Of a stretch of 39,761 nucleotides of DNA, positions 8,022-15,889 are shown one piece after another. The position numbers and the translations under genes are program-made. Below the pieces are notes generated by a model. It was not told the DNA's origin, searched no databases, and was given only the letters and a program-made list of their open reading frames with translations. The stretch comes from a bacterium (GTDB lineage Bacteria; CG2-30-53-67; CG2-30-70-394). The DNA is taken from the NCBI GenBank assembly GCA_024278555.1, contig JAJRSX010000062.1:1-39761 (forward strand), written 5' to 3'. Within the stretch, counting starts at the first letter, position 1; each line of letters begins with the position of its first letter.

Positions 8022-9742
8022 CCGTCCCCCTCCGCCGCCGGCAGTCCGAGGGTGAATCGCACACCGCGCCCCTCCAGCCCGCCGTCGAGGGCTACCTCGC
8101 CGCCGTGGGCGGCGGCGATCGCCGCCACCACCGCCAGCCCCAGACCGCTACCCCCCTCCCCCTTGCGGGTGGTGAAGAAGGGGTCGAAGACGTGCTCGGC
8201 GATCGGGTCGGGGACCCCGGGGCCGCTGTCCGCCACCGCCACCACCGCGCCTCGCCCCTCCCCCCGCACCGCCACCTCCACCCGCTCCCCCGGCCGGCAT
8301 GCCTGGATGGCGTTGCGCACCAGGTTGGTGACCGCCTCCTCCACCTGCACCCGGTCCACCGGGACCTCCACCCCCTCACCGACCACGGTGAGCGCCACCC
8401 CCCGGCCCGCCGCCTCGGCCGCGAGCCCTTCTGCCACCCCGCGGGCGAGGGCGGCCAGGTCGGTGGTCTGGCGGCGGGGCGCCGGGAGATCGGCGAAGCC
8501 GAGGAGCCGCCTGACCACCTCGCTGCCGCGGCGGGCCTGGCGGACGATCTCCACCACCGACTCCCGCGCTTCGGGGGGCAGGGCCGGCGCCCCCTCGACC
8601 GCCCGGGCGAGGCCGAGGATGTTCGCCAGGGGGTTGTTGATCTGGTGGGCGACGCCGGCGGCGAGCTGGCCGACCGCCGCGAGCCGCTGGGCGCGTGCCG
8701 CCCGGCGCTCGGCACGGCACCGCTCTTCGGTGGCGGCGGCGAGGTCGGCGGCCATCCGGTTGAAGGCGGCGGCCACCGCTGCCAGCTCCTGGCTCCCCCC
8801 CTCGTCGAGGTGGACGTCGAAGTCGCCACGGCCGAGGCGCTGCGCCGCCGCCTCCATCTCCCGCAGGGGGCGGGCGAGGTGGTGCGCCGCCCCCCAGGCG
8901 AGGGAGACGGCCAGGACGATGAAGGGGACCAGGGTGGGGAGGACCACCGGCAGGGAGCGGCGCACGAAGGCGGCAAAGAGGTCGGGCCGGAGGATCCCCA
9001 GGCGGGCGACCACCCTGCCGGCGCCGTCCTCCACCGGCACGGTCAGGGGGAGGAGGCGGCCCGCCCCCGTGTCGATCCAGCGACCCGCCACGGCCCGGCT
9101 GGCCGGCGGCAGGTCGGCACCGCGGGTGAGGAGGATACGCCCCGACGGGGCGGCCAGGAGGGCGGGGAAGCCGGTGAGGCCGGCGAGGTGGTCGAGGAAG
9201 GGGGCGCCGAGGCGCTCCTCGCTCGCCACCGCGGCAATGGGCAGCTCGTTGTGGACCACCGGCACGGTGCCCGCCCAGTGGATCCCGTCCTCGGCGAGGA
9301 AGGTGGCCGAGGCGGGCCGCCCGCCGGCGATCGCCGGCCCCAGGCGGGCCGCCGCCTGCGGCCCGAGGGCGGCCCCGGCCGGCCAGCGCGCGAAGGGGCG
9401 GCCGGTGCGCTCGGTGAGGATCAGCGGCGTCGGACCGAGCTGGCGGCCGAGGTTGGCCAGCGCCGCCTGCGGGTGGTCCACCTCCCCCTGGAGGACGAGG
9501 TGGTAGAAGGTGTCGTTCACCACGTCCGGCGTGTGGGCCACCAGACGCAACCGCTCCTCGGCGCGGCGGGCGCGGGAGGCCACCGCCTCGCGCAGGTCTT
9601 CGGCGAGGGCGGGAGAGAGGAGCTCGCCGGGGACGAGCTGCTGGTGGACCAGGGAGAGCCAGAGGGCGGTGAGGGCCGCCACCGCCAAGACAACCAGGCC
9701 GGTGGTCGCCGCCAACAGGCGGGTGCGGTAGCGCAGCCTCAC
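8018..9742 (-). CDS. Membrane sensor histidine kinase
   Basis: A 574-residue kinase. Transmembrane helix 1 (about 8-30) and a second (about 265-288) enclose a sensor region of roughly 230 residues. Then come a HAMP linker, a HisKA domain with the phosphorylated His in AAGVAHQINNPLAN, and an HATPase domain with N box NLVRNAIQAC, G1 DSGPGVP, F box FDPFFTTRKG and G2 GSGLGLAV. The NtrB-like HQINNPLAN box fits a σ54 regulator partner. It starts at GTG 9742, overlapping the upstream binding-protein stop (GTGA). The gene order suggests that the periplasmic binding protein presents a ligand to this sensor. The ligand is unknown. Confidence 0.92.
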   Translation of the reverse strand: MRLRYRTRLLAATTGLVVLAVAALTALWLSLVHQQLVPGELLSPALAEDLREAVASRARRAEERLRLVAHTPDVVNDTFYHLVLQGEVDHPQAALANLGRQLGPTPLILTERTGRPFARWPAGAALGPQAAARLGPAIAGGRPASATFLAEDGIHWAGTVPVVHNELPIAAVASEERLGAPFLDHLAGLTGFPALLAAPSGRILLTRGADLPPASRAVAGRWIDTGAGRLLPLTVPVEDGAGRVVARLGILRPDLFAAFVRRSLPVVLPTLVPFIVLAVSLAWGAAHHLARPLREMEAAAQRLGRGDFDVHLDEGGSQELAAVAAAFNRMAADLAAATEERCRAERRAARAQRLAAVGQLAAGVAHQINNPLANILGLARAVEGAPALPPEARESVVEIVRQARRGSEVVRRLLGFADLPAPRRQTTDLAALARGVAEGLAAEAAGRGVALTVVGEGVEVPVDRVQVEEAVTNLVRNAIQACRPGERVEVAVRGEGRGAVVAVADSGPGVPDPIAEHVFDPFFTTRKGEGGSGLGLAVVAAIAAAHGGEVALDGGLEGRGVRFTLGLPAAEGDG

Positions 9743-10581
9743 TCGCCCGCCTCCAGGGGCAGGGGGATAAAGTGGCGGCCGAGGATGGTGCGCGCCCAGG
9801 TGGTGCGGAGGAAGCGGAGGAAGGCGGCCGCCTCCTCGCCGGTCGGGGTGGCGACCACCAGGGAGAGGGGGCCGGTGAGGGGGTAGCGGCCGGCGGCGGC
9901 CGCCGCCACCGTGGGGGCGACGCCGTCGACGCGGATCGTCTTCACGTTCGCCCGCCCGGCGAAGAGGCGGCTCACCACCCCGATCGCCTGGCGGTAGCGC
10001 GCCACCGCATCCACCAGGTCCTGGCTGGTGAAGACGCGAATCCCCCGGGTGGTGTAACGACGGTCCGCCACCGCCCCCTCCAGGACCGGCTCCGGCCGCT
10101 GGGGACAGTGGTTGCGGTAGACCACCGCGATGGGGTGGTCGGGGCCGCCGAGGGCGGCCCAGGTGTCGATCTCGCCGCCCTGGACCCGGCGAAGCTGGTC
10201 GAGGCTGATCGACTCGATCGGGTTGCTCGGATGGACCACCACCACCTTGATGTCGCGAGCAATGGGAACCACCCGCCCCGGCAACCCGGCAAGGTCCTTG
10301 CGGCTCGGCGGGCAGCACATGCCCCCGAGGGCGTGGGTGTGGTCGCGGACACCTTTGAGGGCGCCGTCACAGCTCCCCCCCACCACCTCCATCTCGATCC
10401 CGGTCTCGGCGGTGAAGGCGCGGCCGAGGTCTCCCATCGCCCCGAGGGTGAGGATGTGGGTGCCCTGGTAGCGGAGGGTGGCGGCGGCGGGTGCGGCGAG
10501 GCACAGGGCGGCGGTGAAGGCCACCCCGGCGACACGCCATCCGGCGCGGCGATGACGAGAGGCGGTCGGCGCACGATCCAT
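9739..10581 (-). CDS. PstS-like periplasmic binding protein
   Basis: A 280-residue exported protein with an Ala-rich signal peptide (cut probably after APAAA, near residue 34). The mature part resembles the PstS/PBP-like family: GAMGDLGRAFTAETGIEMEVVGG at the front, VVVHPSNPIESISLDQLRRVQGGEIDTWAALGG in the middle and a C-terminal RYPLTGPLSLVV segment. The family binds phosphate or other oxyanions. No ABC permease or ATPase genes are nearby, and the stop codon overlaps the kinase start, so a sensing role for the downstream kinase is more likely than transport. A Cys-Cys pair (GGMCCPP) and another Cys (GGSCDG) are notable for a periplasmic protein. Confidence 0.8.
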   Translation of the reverse strand: MDRAPTASRHRRAGWRVAGVAFTAALCLAAPAAATLRYQGTHILTLGAMGDLGRAFTAETGIEMEVVGGSCDGALKGVRDHTHALGGMCCPPSRKDLAGLPGRVVPIARDIKVVVVHPSNPIESISLDQLRRVQGGEIDTWAALGGPDHPIAVVYRNHCPQRPEPVLEGAVADRRYTTRGIRVFTSQDLVDAVARYRQAIGVVSRLFAGRANVKTIRVDGVAPTVAAAAAGRYPLTGPLSLVVATPTGEEAAAFLRFLRTTWARTILGRHFIPLPLEAGE

Positions 10582-10634
10582 CGCCCAAGGATGCCAGAGT
10601 GGGGTGGCGGCCGCCTCTCGCTCGGCGCGGGCGT

Positions 10635-10663
10635 TGTCAGGAGGGGGGAGCCCCCTCCTGACA
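10635..10663. repeat. Long GC hairpin between propeller and binding-protein genes
   Basis: A perfect 13 bp stem tgtcaggaggggg/ccccctcctgaca with a 3 nt loop, 16 bp beyond the end of the β-propeller gene. No T-run follows on either strand. It may attenuate or protect mRNA 3' ends, separating the propeller message from the downstream two-component genes; a canonical terminator is not supported. Confidence 0.55.
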
Positions 10664-10678
10664 TGGCGCGACCCGAGG

Positions 10679-11956
10679 CTACTTGGTGAATGCTTTCACC
10701 TTCTGGGTGTAGGTGCCCGGGACCTCGAAGATCGAGGTGTAGGTGTTGAGGATCTGGCCCGGACCGGCGGCGACCGGGATGGTGTCCACCACCTTCAGGT
10801 TCTTCATCTTCACCACATACACGGCGCCGTCGGTCGAGTTGGTGAAGAAGGCCTCGCCGTGGCGGAAGGCGACGTGGCCGACGTGGGCGCCGGTGCCGAT
10901 CCCCATCTCTTTGACCACCGTGAGGGCCTTGGCGTCGAGGAAGCTCACCGTGTTGTCGCCGTAGACGGTGGTGACGATGTACTTGCCCTCCGGGTCGAGA
11001 TAGGCGTGGCCCTCACCGTTGCCTCCGAGCTTCAGGCTCTTCACCAGGCTGTAGGTGTCGGGATCGTAGACGTTCACCGTGTAGCCGCCGAAGCCGAGGG
11101 AGCCGGGGCCGCGGTTGAGGAGCAGGAAGGCGGAGCCGTCGAGGGTGAAGTTGCCGTGGTGCGCCTCGACGTTCTCGGTCGGATCCACCGGGTTGTCGTT
11201 GTGGACGATGATGTGGGCGGTGCACTGGAGGGTGTCCATGTCCACCACGTCGATGGAGCCGGGGATGCCGGCGGCCATGTCGCCCTCGTTCACCAGCCAC
11301 ACCTCGGAGTTGTCCGGCCGCACCACCTGGTAGTGGTTGTGCGAGTCCACCGGGATGGTGGCGACGACGGCGAAGTCGTTGAAGGCGTCGAGCGCGTAGA
11401 CCAGGTCGTCTTTACGGTTCTGGCAAAAGAGGTAGCGCGAGTCCCACGACCACGCCGAGTGCATCATGAAGACGCCGGGCGCCGACGGGTTGGCCACCGG
11501 GAAGTCGATCTGTTTGGCGACGGTGTCGGTGGCGGTGTCGATGATCGTCATGCGCGCCTGGCCGAAGTGGTTGACCGCGCACCAGCGGCCGTCGGGGGAG
11601 ACGATGGGGTGCTTCGGTCGCATCCCGGTGGTGATGTGGCCGGTGACCGTGAGGGCGTGGGTGTCGATGACGGTGACGTCGGTCTGGCCCACGGCGGCGG
11701 CGCCCACGTAGAGTTTGGCGCCGTCCGGGGTCGTGCCGCCGAGGGTGCCGCCGCTGCCGGTGGGCAGGGTGGCGAGGACGTGGTGGGAGCGGGCGTCGAT
11801 CACCGTGGCGACCCCGCCACCGCCGCCGGAGAGGGCGTAGATCTGGTCGGCGTGGCGCGGCCCGTGGTGGTGGTCATGGTCGGCGCGGGCGGGGGTGGCG
11901 GTCATCGCGAGGGCGAGGGCGCCGGTGGCGAGGAGTAGCGTCTGGGTCCACTTCAT
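10679..11956 (-). CDS. Secreted YVTN-type β-propeller protein
   Basis: A 425-residue exported protein. The signal peptide (about 1-25, ending TPARA) is followed by a His-rich stretch DHDHHH and then roughly seven blades of the YVTN/YncE type: VATVIDARSHHVLATLPTG, VTVIDTHALTVTGHITTG, MTIIDTATDTVAKQIDF, VSFLDAKALTVVKEMGIG and others. Family members act as periplasmic binding or scaffold proteins, some with metal or haem ligands, and the His cluster may bind metal. The ATG at 11956 was chosen for the signal peptide and a gaagga ribosome site. It is upstream of, and co-oriented with, the binding-protein/kinase/regulator genes, but a strong hairpin separates them. Function not assigned. Confidence 0.8.
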   Translation of the reverse strand: MKWTQTLLLATGALALAMTATPARADHDHHHGPRHADQIYALSGGGGGVATVIDARSHHVLATLPTGSGGTLGGTTPDGAKLYVGAAAVGQTDVTVIDTHALTVTGHITTGMRPKHPIVSPDGRWCAVNHFGQARMTIIDTATDTVAKQIDFPVANPSAPGVFMMHSAWSWDSRYLFCQNRKDDLVYALDAFNDFAVVATIPVDSHNHYQVVRPDNSEVWLVNEGDMAAGIPGSIDVVDMDTLQCTAHIIVHNDNPVDPTENVEAHHGNFTLDGSAFLLLNRGPGSLGFGGYTVNVYDPDTYSLVKSLKLGGNGEGHAYLDPEGKYIVTTVYGDNTVSFLDAKALTVVKEMGIGTGAHVGHVAFRHGEAFFTNSTDGAVYVVKMKNLKVVDTIPVAAGPGQILNTYTSIFEVPGTYTQKVKAFTK

Positions 11957-12058
11957 GGTGTCCCTCCTTCGTGGCCGGAGAGGGTGCGGGAGGCGACGGA
12001 CCGGCCTCTCCGCCGCCGCCGGCGCCCCGGTTTCCCCCTCGGGGCGTACCCGCCTCCC

Positions 12059-12074
12059 TGCACGGGGCGTGCCA
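12059..12074 (-). promoter_or_regulatory. Possible σ54 promoter for the β-propeller gene
   Basis: On the minus strand, TGGCAC-gcccc-GTGC matches the -24 element exactly and the -12 element with one change from TTGC, at the correct spacing. Transcription would start about 92 nt before the ATG at 11956. In DNA this GC-rich a chance match is possible; the nearby NtrC-type regulator makes it more plausible. Confidence 0.35.
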
Positions 12075-12138
12075 CGGTGCCGGCGGCGCAACCGTCCGTG
12101 GCAGCGTGGAGAGTGGCGACCACGGTCCCCCGGCGGCT

Positions 12139-12175
12139 CGGGCATAATGCCCGCGGCCGGGCAAGTTGCCCGGCC
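12139..12175. repeat. Tandem hairpins after the aminopeptidase gene
   Basis: Two adjacent palindromes: cgggcat-a-atgcccg (12139-12153) and ggccgggcaa-g-ttgcccggcc (12155-12175). The second abuts the TAG stop at 12176-12178. The trailing ccctacccc resembles the end of the REP-like units at 45 and 889. No T-run, so probably REP-like 3' end protection rather than intrinsic termination. Confidence 0.5.
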
Positions 12176-13228
12176 CTACCCCTCCCTGAGCCAGGTGCGG
12201 ATCCGCGCCAACGGCGCCTCCTTGAGCTCTCCCTTGTGGGCGGCGAGGCGGGCGAGCATCGGCTTGATCCCCCCCTCGCGGGCCAGCAGGGCGGCGAGCT
12301 CGGCAGCGCCGGCGTGGTAGCGGTGGTAGGCCAGCAGCCGGGCGTTGTTCAGGGGTGGGTCGGCGAACCGTTGGTAGCCGGGAGAGGTGATGCCGCTCGC
12401 CGGGTCGTGGAGGCGGGCGCGGAAGTCGGCGTAGATCTGCTCGCGCCGGGCGGCCACGTCCGCGGCGGCGTCGCGGTAGAGGGTGTCGAGCTGTCCGTAG
12501 AGCTGGTGGACGAGGTCCTCGAACCGGTGCGCCTCGGCGTAGCCGCGCTCCAGGCGCGCCACCGTGGGCGAGTCGGGCGCGGTCCGGGCGGCGGCGAAGG
12601 CGAGGGTGGCGCGCTCGGCGACGAAGGTGGCGAGGGTCTCGTCGAAGGGGACCTGCCCCTTGATGAAGCAGGTGGCGTGGGTGAGCTCGTGGAAGAGGGT
12701 GTCGGCGAGGTCGAACGGGTCGGCGCCGACCATGGTGGAAAGCAGCGGGTCGGCGAGCCAGCCGAGGGTGGAGTAGGCGGGGACGCCGCGCAGGTAGGTC
12801 TCGTAGCCGGCGTCACGCAGGCGTTGCTCCTCGCGCCGCGCCCAGGTCAACCGGAAGTATCCCTTGTAGGGGACCGCGCCGACGAAGGGGAAGCGCCAGG
12901 TGTACGGCTGGAAGCGGTCCGGCGGGCAGGCGGAGAGGTTGTGGGTGACGTACTCCCGACCGACGTCGACGTAGGCGGCGTAGTTGTCGTCGACCCTCAT
13001 GCCGAGGGTGCGGGCGAAGGCGCGCACCTCCTCGACCGACCGGAGCTGTTCGCGCAGAGGAGCCGGGGTCGCCGGGTCGGCGATGACCTCGGCGAGGGGC
13101 CGCCGGTGGGCGAGGAGCGCCAGGTGGTGGGCCGCGGTGTCGGCGAGATACGGCAGGCTGCAGCCGGTGGAGACGACCCCCAAGGCGACCGCGAGGAGGA
13201 GGGGGTGGACCCGGATGCGGCGCAACAC
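12176..13228 (-). CDS. Predicted lipoprotein zinc aminopeptidase (COG4324-like)
   Basis: A 350-residue protein with a lipoprotein signal (VVSTGC, Cys 23), so likely anchored in the periplasm. The metal-binding signature HELTH is at 180-184 within DTLFHELTHATCFIKG, preceded by PAYSTLGWLADPLLSTM, the pattern of the 'predicted aminopeptidase' family. No substrate is established for the family as far as I know. It starts at GTG 13228, 24 bp after the rnfE stop, and so sits at the end of the rnf operon; nothing in its motifs explains a link to electron transport. Two hairpins follow its stop. Confidence 0.78.
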   Translation of the reverse strand: MLRRIRVHPLLLAVALGVVSTGCSLPYLADTAAHHLALLAHRRPLAEVIADPATPAPLREQLRSVEEVRAFARTLGMRVDDNYAAYVDVGREYVTHNLSACPPDRFQPYTWRFPFVGAVPYKGYFRLTWARREEQRLRDAGYETYLRGVPAYSTLGWLADPLLSTMVGADPFDLADTLFHELTHATCFIKGQVPFDETLATFVAERATLAFAAARTAPDSPTVARLERGYAEAHRFEDLVHQLYGQLDTLYRDAAADVAARREQIYADFRARLHDPASGITSPGYQRFADPPLNNARLLAYHRYHAGAAELAALLAREGGIKPMLARLAAHKGELKEAPLARIRTWLREG

Positions 13229-13252
13229 GGCGGCGCGGCCGATCGGCGGGGG

Positions 13253-13939
13253 CTACTCGAAGCCCGGCGGCACCGGCAACGGCGCGCCGCCGGTGGCGAG
13301 ATCCAGGGCCCGCTTGCGCCGTACCTCCGCCGCCGCGCGCGACCGCGCCTCCAGGGTCATGTCGACCCGCCGCATGCCGGCGGCGAGGAAGCCGAGCATG
13401 AGGAAGGCGCCCGGCGGCAGGACCATGAGGAGCATCGGCTTGAAGTCGGCGCCGACGAGCGACAGGCCGAAGATGGAACCGTTGCCGAGGAGCTCACGGC
13501 AGCAGCCGAGGGTGGTGATCGCGAGGGTGAAGCCGACCCCCATGCCCAGCCCGTCGATGATCGACGAAAACACGGAGTTCTTCGCCGCGAACCCCTCGGC
13601 GCGACCGAGGATGATGCAGTTCACCACGATCAGCGGGATGAACAGGCCGAGGGTCTTGTGGAGCTCGAAGAACCAGGCGGCCATCGACATGTCGACGGCG
13701 GTCACCAGGGTGGCGATGACCAGGATGTAGGCGGGGATACGCACCTGGGCGGGGATGAAGTCTTTGACCAGGGAGACCACCAGGTTGGAGGCGACGAGGA
13801 CGGAGAGGGTGGCGACCCCCATGCCGAAGGCGTCGGAGCCGGAGGTAGAGACCCCGAGGACCGGGCACATGCCGAGGGTCATGCGGAGGACCGGGTTCTC
13901 CTTCCACAGCCCCTGGGTGAGGACTTGGGATAGCTTCAT
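13253..13939 (-). CDS. rnfE: Rnf electron transport complex subunit E
   Basis: A 228-residue polytopic membrane protein (about six helices). It opens KENPVLRMTLGMCPVLGVSTS, diagnostic of RnfE/NqrD. C25 and C108 (VVNCIILGRAEG) correspond to the Cys pair that RnfE shares with RnfA to hold an intramembrane [2Fe-2S] cluster. Rnf couples ferredoxin:NAD oxidoreduction to H+ or Na+ movement. Its ATG overlaps the rnfG stop (ATGA). The normal partner RnfA, needed for a paired cluster site, is not in the window. Confidence 0.95.
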   Translation of the reverse strand: MKLSQVLTQGLWKENPVLRMTLGMCPVLGVSTSGSDAFGMGVATLSVLVASNLVVSLVKDFIPAQVRIPAYILVIATLVTAVDMSMAAWFFELHKTLGLFIPLIVVNCIILGRAEGFAAKNSVFSSIIDGLGMGVGFTLAITTLGCCRELLGNGSIFGLSLVGADFKPMLLMVLPPGAFLMLGFLAAGMRRVDMTLEARSRAAAEVRRKRALDLATGGAPLPVPPGFE

Positions 13940-14613
13940 GAGTGGGCTCCTTGGGCGGCGGCGGTGGTCGTGGGGGCGGCCGGCGGGGTGGCGGGGAGCT
14001 TGCCCTTGAGGGCCTGGTTGTACGCCTCGAGACCCGCCTTCACCGCCCCGCACACGGCACGCGGGGAGATGGTGGCGCCGGCGATCGCGTCGATCTCACC
14101 GCCATCTTTCTTCACCGTGAGGGAGTCGGAAAGGGTGCGGCCGACAAACTCCGCCTTCCCCTTCCACGACGTCTCGGAGACGATCTTCGCCCCCAGCCCG
14201 GGGGTCTCGGCGTGGGTGATGATCTCCACCCCGGTGACCCTCCCTTCGGGGCTCACCCCGAGGAGGATCTCGATGTCGCCGGAGAAGCCCTGGTGGCTGA
14301 CCACCGAATAGGCCTCCCCCACCAGCTTGCCCTCGTGGTAGGCGGGGTAGACCACCACCCCCTCCTTGCCGAGCTCGTCGTCCACCTCCACCTTCGCCTC
14401 GGCGGGGCCGCCGCCGGTGACCGGAATCACCCGGCGGTCCGCGGCCGGCTGGTTGTCGTAGGGAGGCAGGACCTTCTTCACCGCCTTGAGCTTGTAGGCG
14501 GTCTGGCTCGCCTTGATCTTCGGCGCGGTGATGCCGTTGAGCTCCGCCAAAAGGACGGCGGAGGCCATCGCGACGACCACCAGGGCGAAGACGAGTCGGT
14601 TGATGCTGACCAT
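13936..14613 (-). CDS. rnfG: Rnf electron transport complex subunit G (FMN-binding)
   Basis: A 225-residue protein with an N-terminal membrane anchor (about 5-24) and a periplasmic FMN-binding domain. The covalent FMN site is GATIS around T181 (IDAIAGATISPRAV); the family motif is usually (S/T)GAT, so the Ala before GAT is a slight variant. ETPGLGAKI (136-144) is the other conserved segment. The ATG at 14613 has aggagg upstream. It sits 13 bp after the rnfD stop and overlaps rnfE by 4 bp, so the genes are cotranscribed. Confidence 0.95.
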   Translation of the reverse strand: MVSINRLVFALVVVAMASAVLLAELNGITAPKIKASQTAYKLKAVKKVLPPYDNQPAADRRVIPVTGGGPAEAKVEVDDELGKEGVVVYPAYHEGKLVGEAYSVVSHQGFSGDIEILLGVSPEGRVTGVEIITHAETPGLGAKIVSETSWKGKAEFVGRTLSDSLTVKKDGGEIDAIAGATISPRAVCGAVKAGLEAYNQALKGKLPATPPAAPTTTAAAQGAHS

Positions 14614-14626
14614 GGTGCGCGCCTCC

Positions 14627-15859
14627 TTACGATGCCGCGGAGAGGTTGTGGCCGTAGGTACGCGGCCGGACCCACCGCTCGATGAGCGGCACCGCGCCGT
14701 TAATGATGACGATGGCGAAGGAGACCCCCTCCGGGTAGGAGCCGAAGGTCCGGATGAAATAGGTGAGGATGCCGCAGCCGATCCCGAAGATGAGCATGCC
14801 GCGGTTGGTCACCGGGCAGGTGACCATGTCGGTGGCCATGTAGATGGCGCCGAGGAAGAGGCCGCCGGTCATCAGGTGGTACGCGGGGGGGGCGAAGCGG
14901 CTGGGGTCGATCCCCCAGAAGAGGGCGGCGACCGCCCCCACCGCGGTGACGTAGCCGACCGGGATGTGCCAGGTGATGTAGCCGCGGTAGAAGAGGAAGA
15001 TGCCGCCGACAAGCAGGGCGATCACCGAGGTCTCACCCAGGGAGCCGAGCTGGTTGAGGCCGAAAAGGCCGTCCATCAGGTGGAACTGGGAGACCACGTG
15101 GATGGAGCCCTTCTGGATCAGCTCCTCCTTCATCAGCCCGAGAGGCGTGGCGGCGGTGACCACATCGACCCCGAGGTTGGCGAATCCCTGGCCCGGCTTC
15201 ATCCAGGTGGTGAGCTCCACCGGCCAGGAGATGAGGAGGATGACCCGGGAGATGAGGGCCGGGTTGAAGGGGTTGTGGGCGAGCCCCCCGAAGAGCTGCT
15301 TGCCGACGCCAATGGCGAGCATCCCGCCGATGGTGCAGATCCACCACGGCGCCGAGGGGGGCAGGGTCATGGCGAGCAGCAGGCCGGTGACCAGGGCGGA
15401 GCCGTCGATGACGGTGATCTTGCGCCCCATGAGCCGCTGCAACCCCGCCTCGGTGGCGATGCAGGCGGCGGCGGTGAGCAGCAGGACCTTCACCGCCTGG
15501 AGGCCGAAGCAGTAGATGCCCACGAGGATCGCCGGCGCCAGGGCGATACAGACGGCGTACATGATCCTGGGGATGGTCTCGTCGCTCACCACGTGGGGCG
15601 AGGAGGAGCCGACCAGGACGAGCTCCTTTTCCGGCAGCCCCTTCTTCTTTTTCTTCTTCTCCGGCTTCGCCTTCTTCGCCGGCTTGTCGGCCGCATCGCC
15701 CGCCGGCTTCGCCGTTGCCGACCTCTCCGCCGGCGCCGTCTCCGCGCTCTCCGCCTTGGCCGGCGGCGCCGGCGCGGCCGACCCTTCGACGACGGGCGGC
15801 GTGGAGGCCCCCTCCGGGGGCGGCTCAGGGGCGGGGGTCGGGGTCTGCTCGTCGGCCAT
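14627..15859 (-). CDS. rnfD: Rnf electron transport complex subunit D, extended N-terminus
   Basis: A 410-residue membrane subunit carrying a covalent FMN. The flavinylation motif SALVTGLLLAMTLPP places the FMN-bearing Thr at T158. From about residue 80 on it aligns with normal RnfD (SSSPHVVSDETIPRIMYAV). Residues 1-78 are extra: Pro/Ala/Glu-rich, then a Lys run (EKKKKKK), probably a disordered cytosolic tail before the first helix. It lies between rnfC and rnfG with short gaps. The ATG at 15859 is the first upstream of the core and gives the long tail; a shorter in-frame start is possible but none is obvious. Confidence 0.93.
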   Translation of the reverse strand: MADEQTPTPAPEPPPEGASTPPVVEGSAAPAPPAKAESAETAPAERSATAKPAGDAADKPAKKAKPEKKKKKKGLPEKELVLVGSSSPHVVSDETIPRIMYAVCIALAPAILVGIYCFGLQAVKVLLLTAAACIATEAGLQRLMGRKITVIDGSALVTGLLLAMTLPPSAPWWICTIGGMLAIGVGKQLFGGLAHNPFNPALISRVILLISWPVELTTWMKPGQGFANLGVDVVTAATPLGLMKEELIQKGSIHVVSQFHLMDGLFGLNQLGSLGETSVIALLVGGIFLFYRGYITWHIPVGYVTAVGAVAALFWGIDPSRFAPPAYHLMTGGLFLGAIYMATDMVTCPVTNRGMLIFGIGCGILTYFIRTFGSYPEGVSFAIVIINGAVPLIERWVRPRTYGHNLSAAS

Positions 15860-15889
15860 GGTCTCTTCGTGGGGAGGGGGGTGGGGAGG

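Noticed and set aside
10565-10600. σ54-like tggcat before the binding-protein gene
   Set aside because: The -12 element is absent (gggcg), and the position would put the start of transcription inside the coding region.
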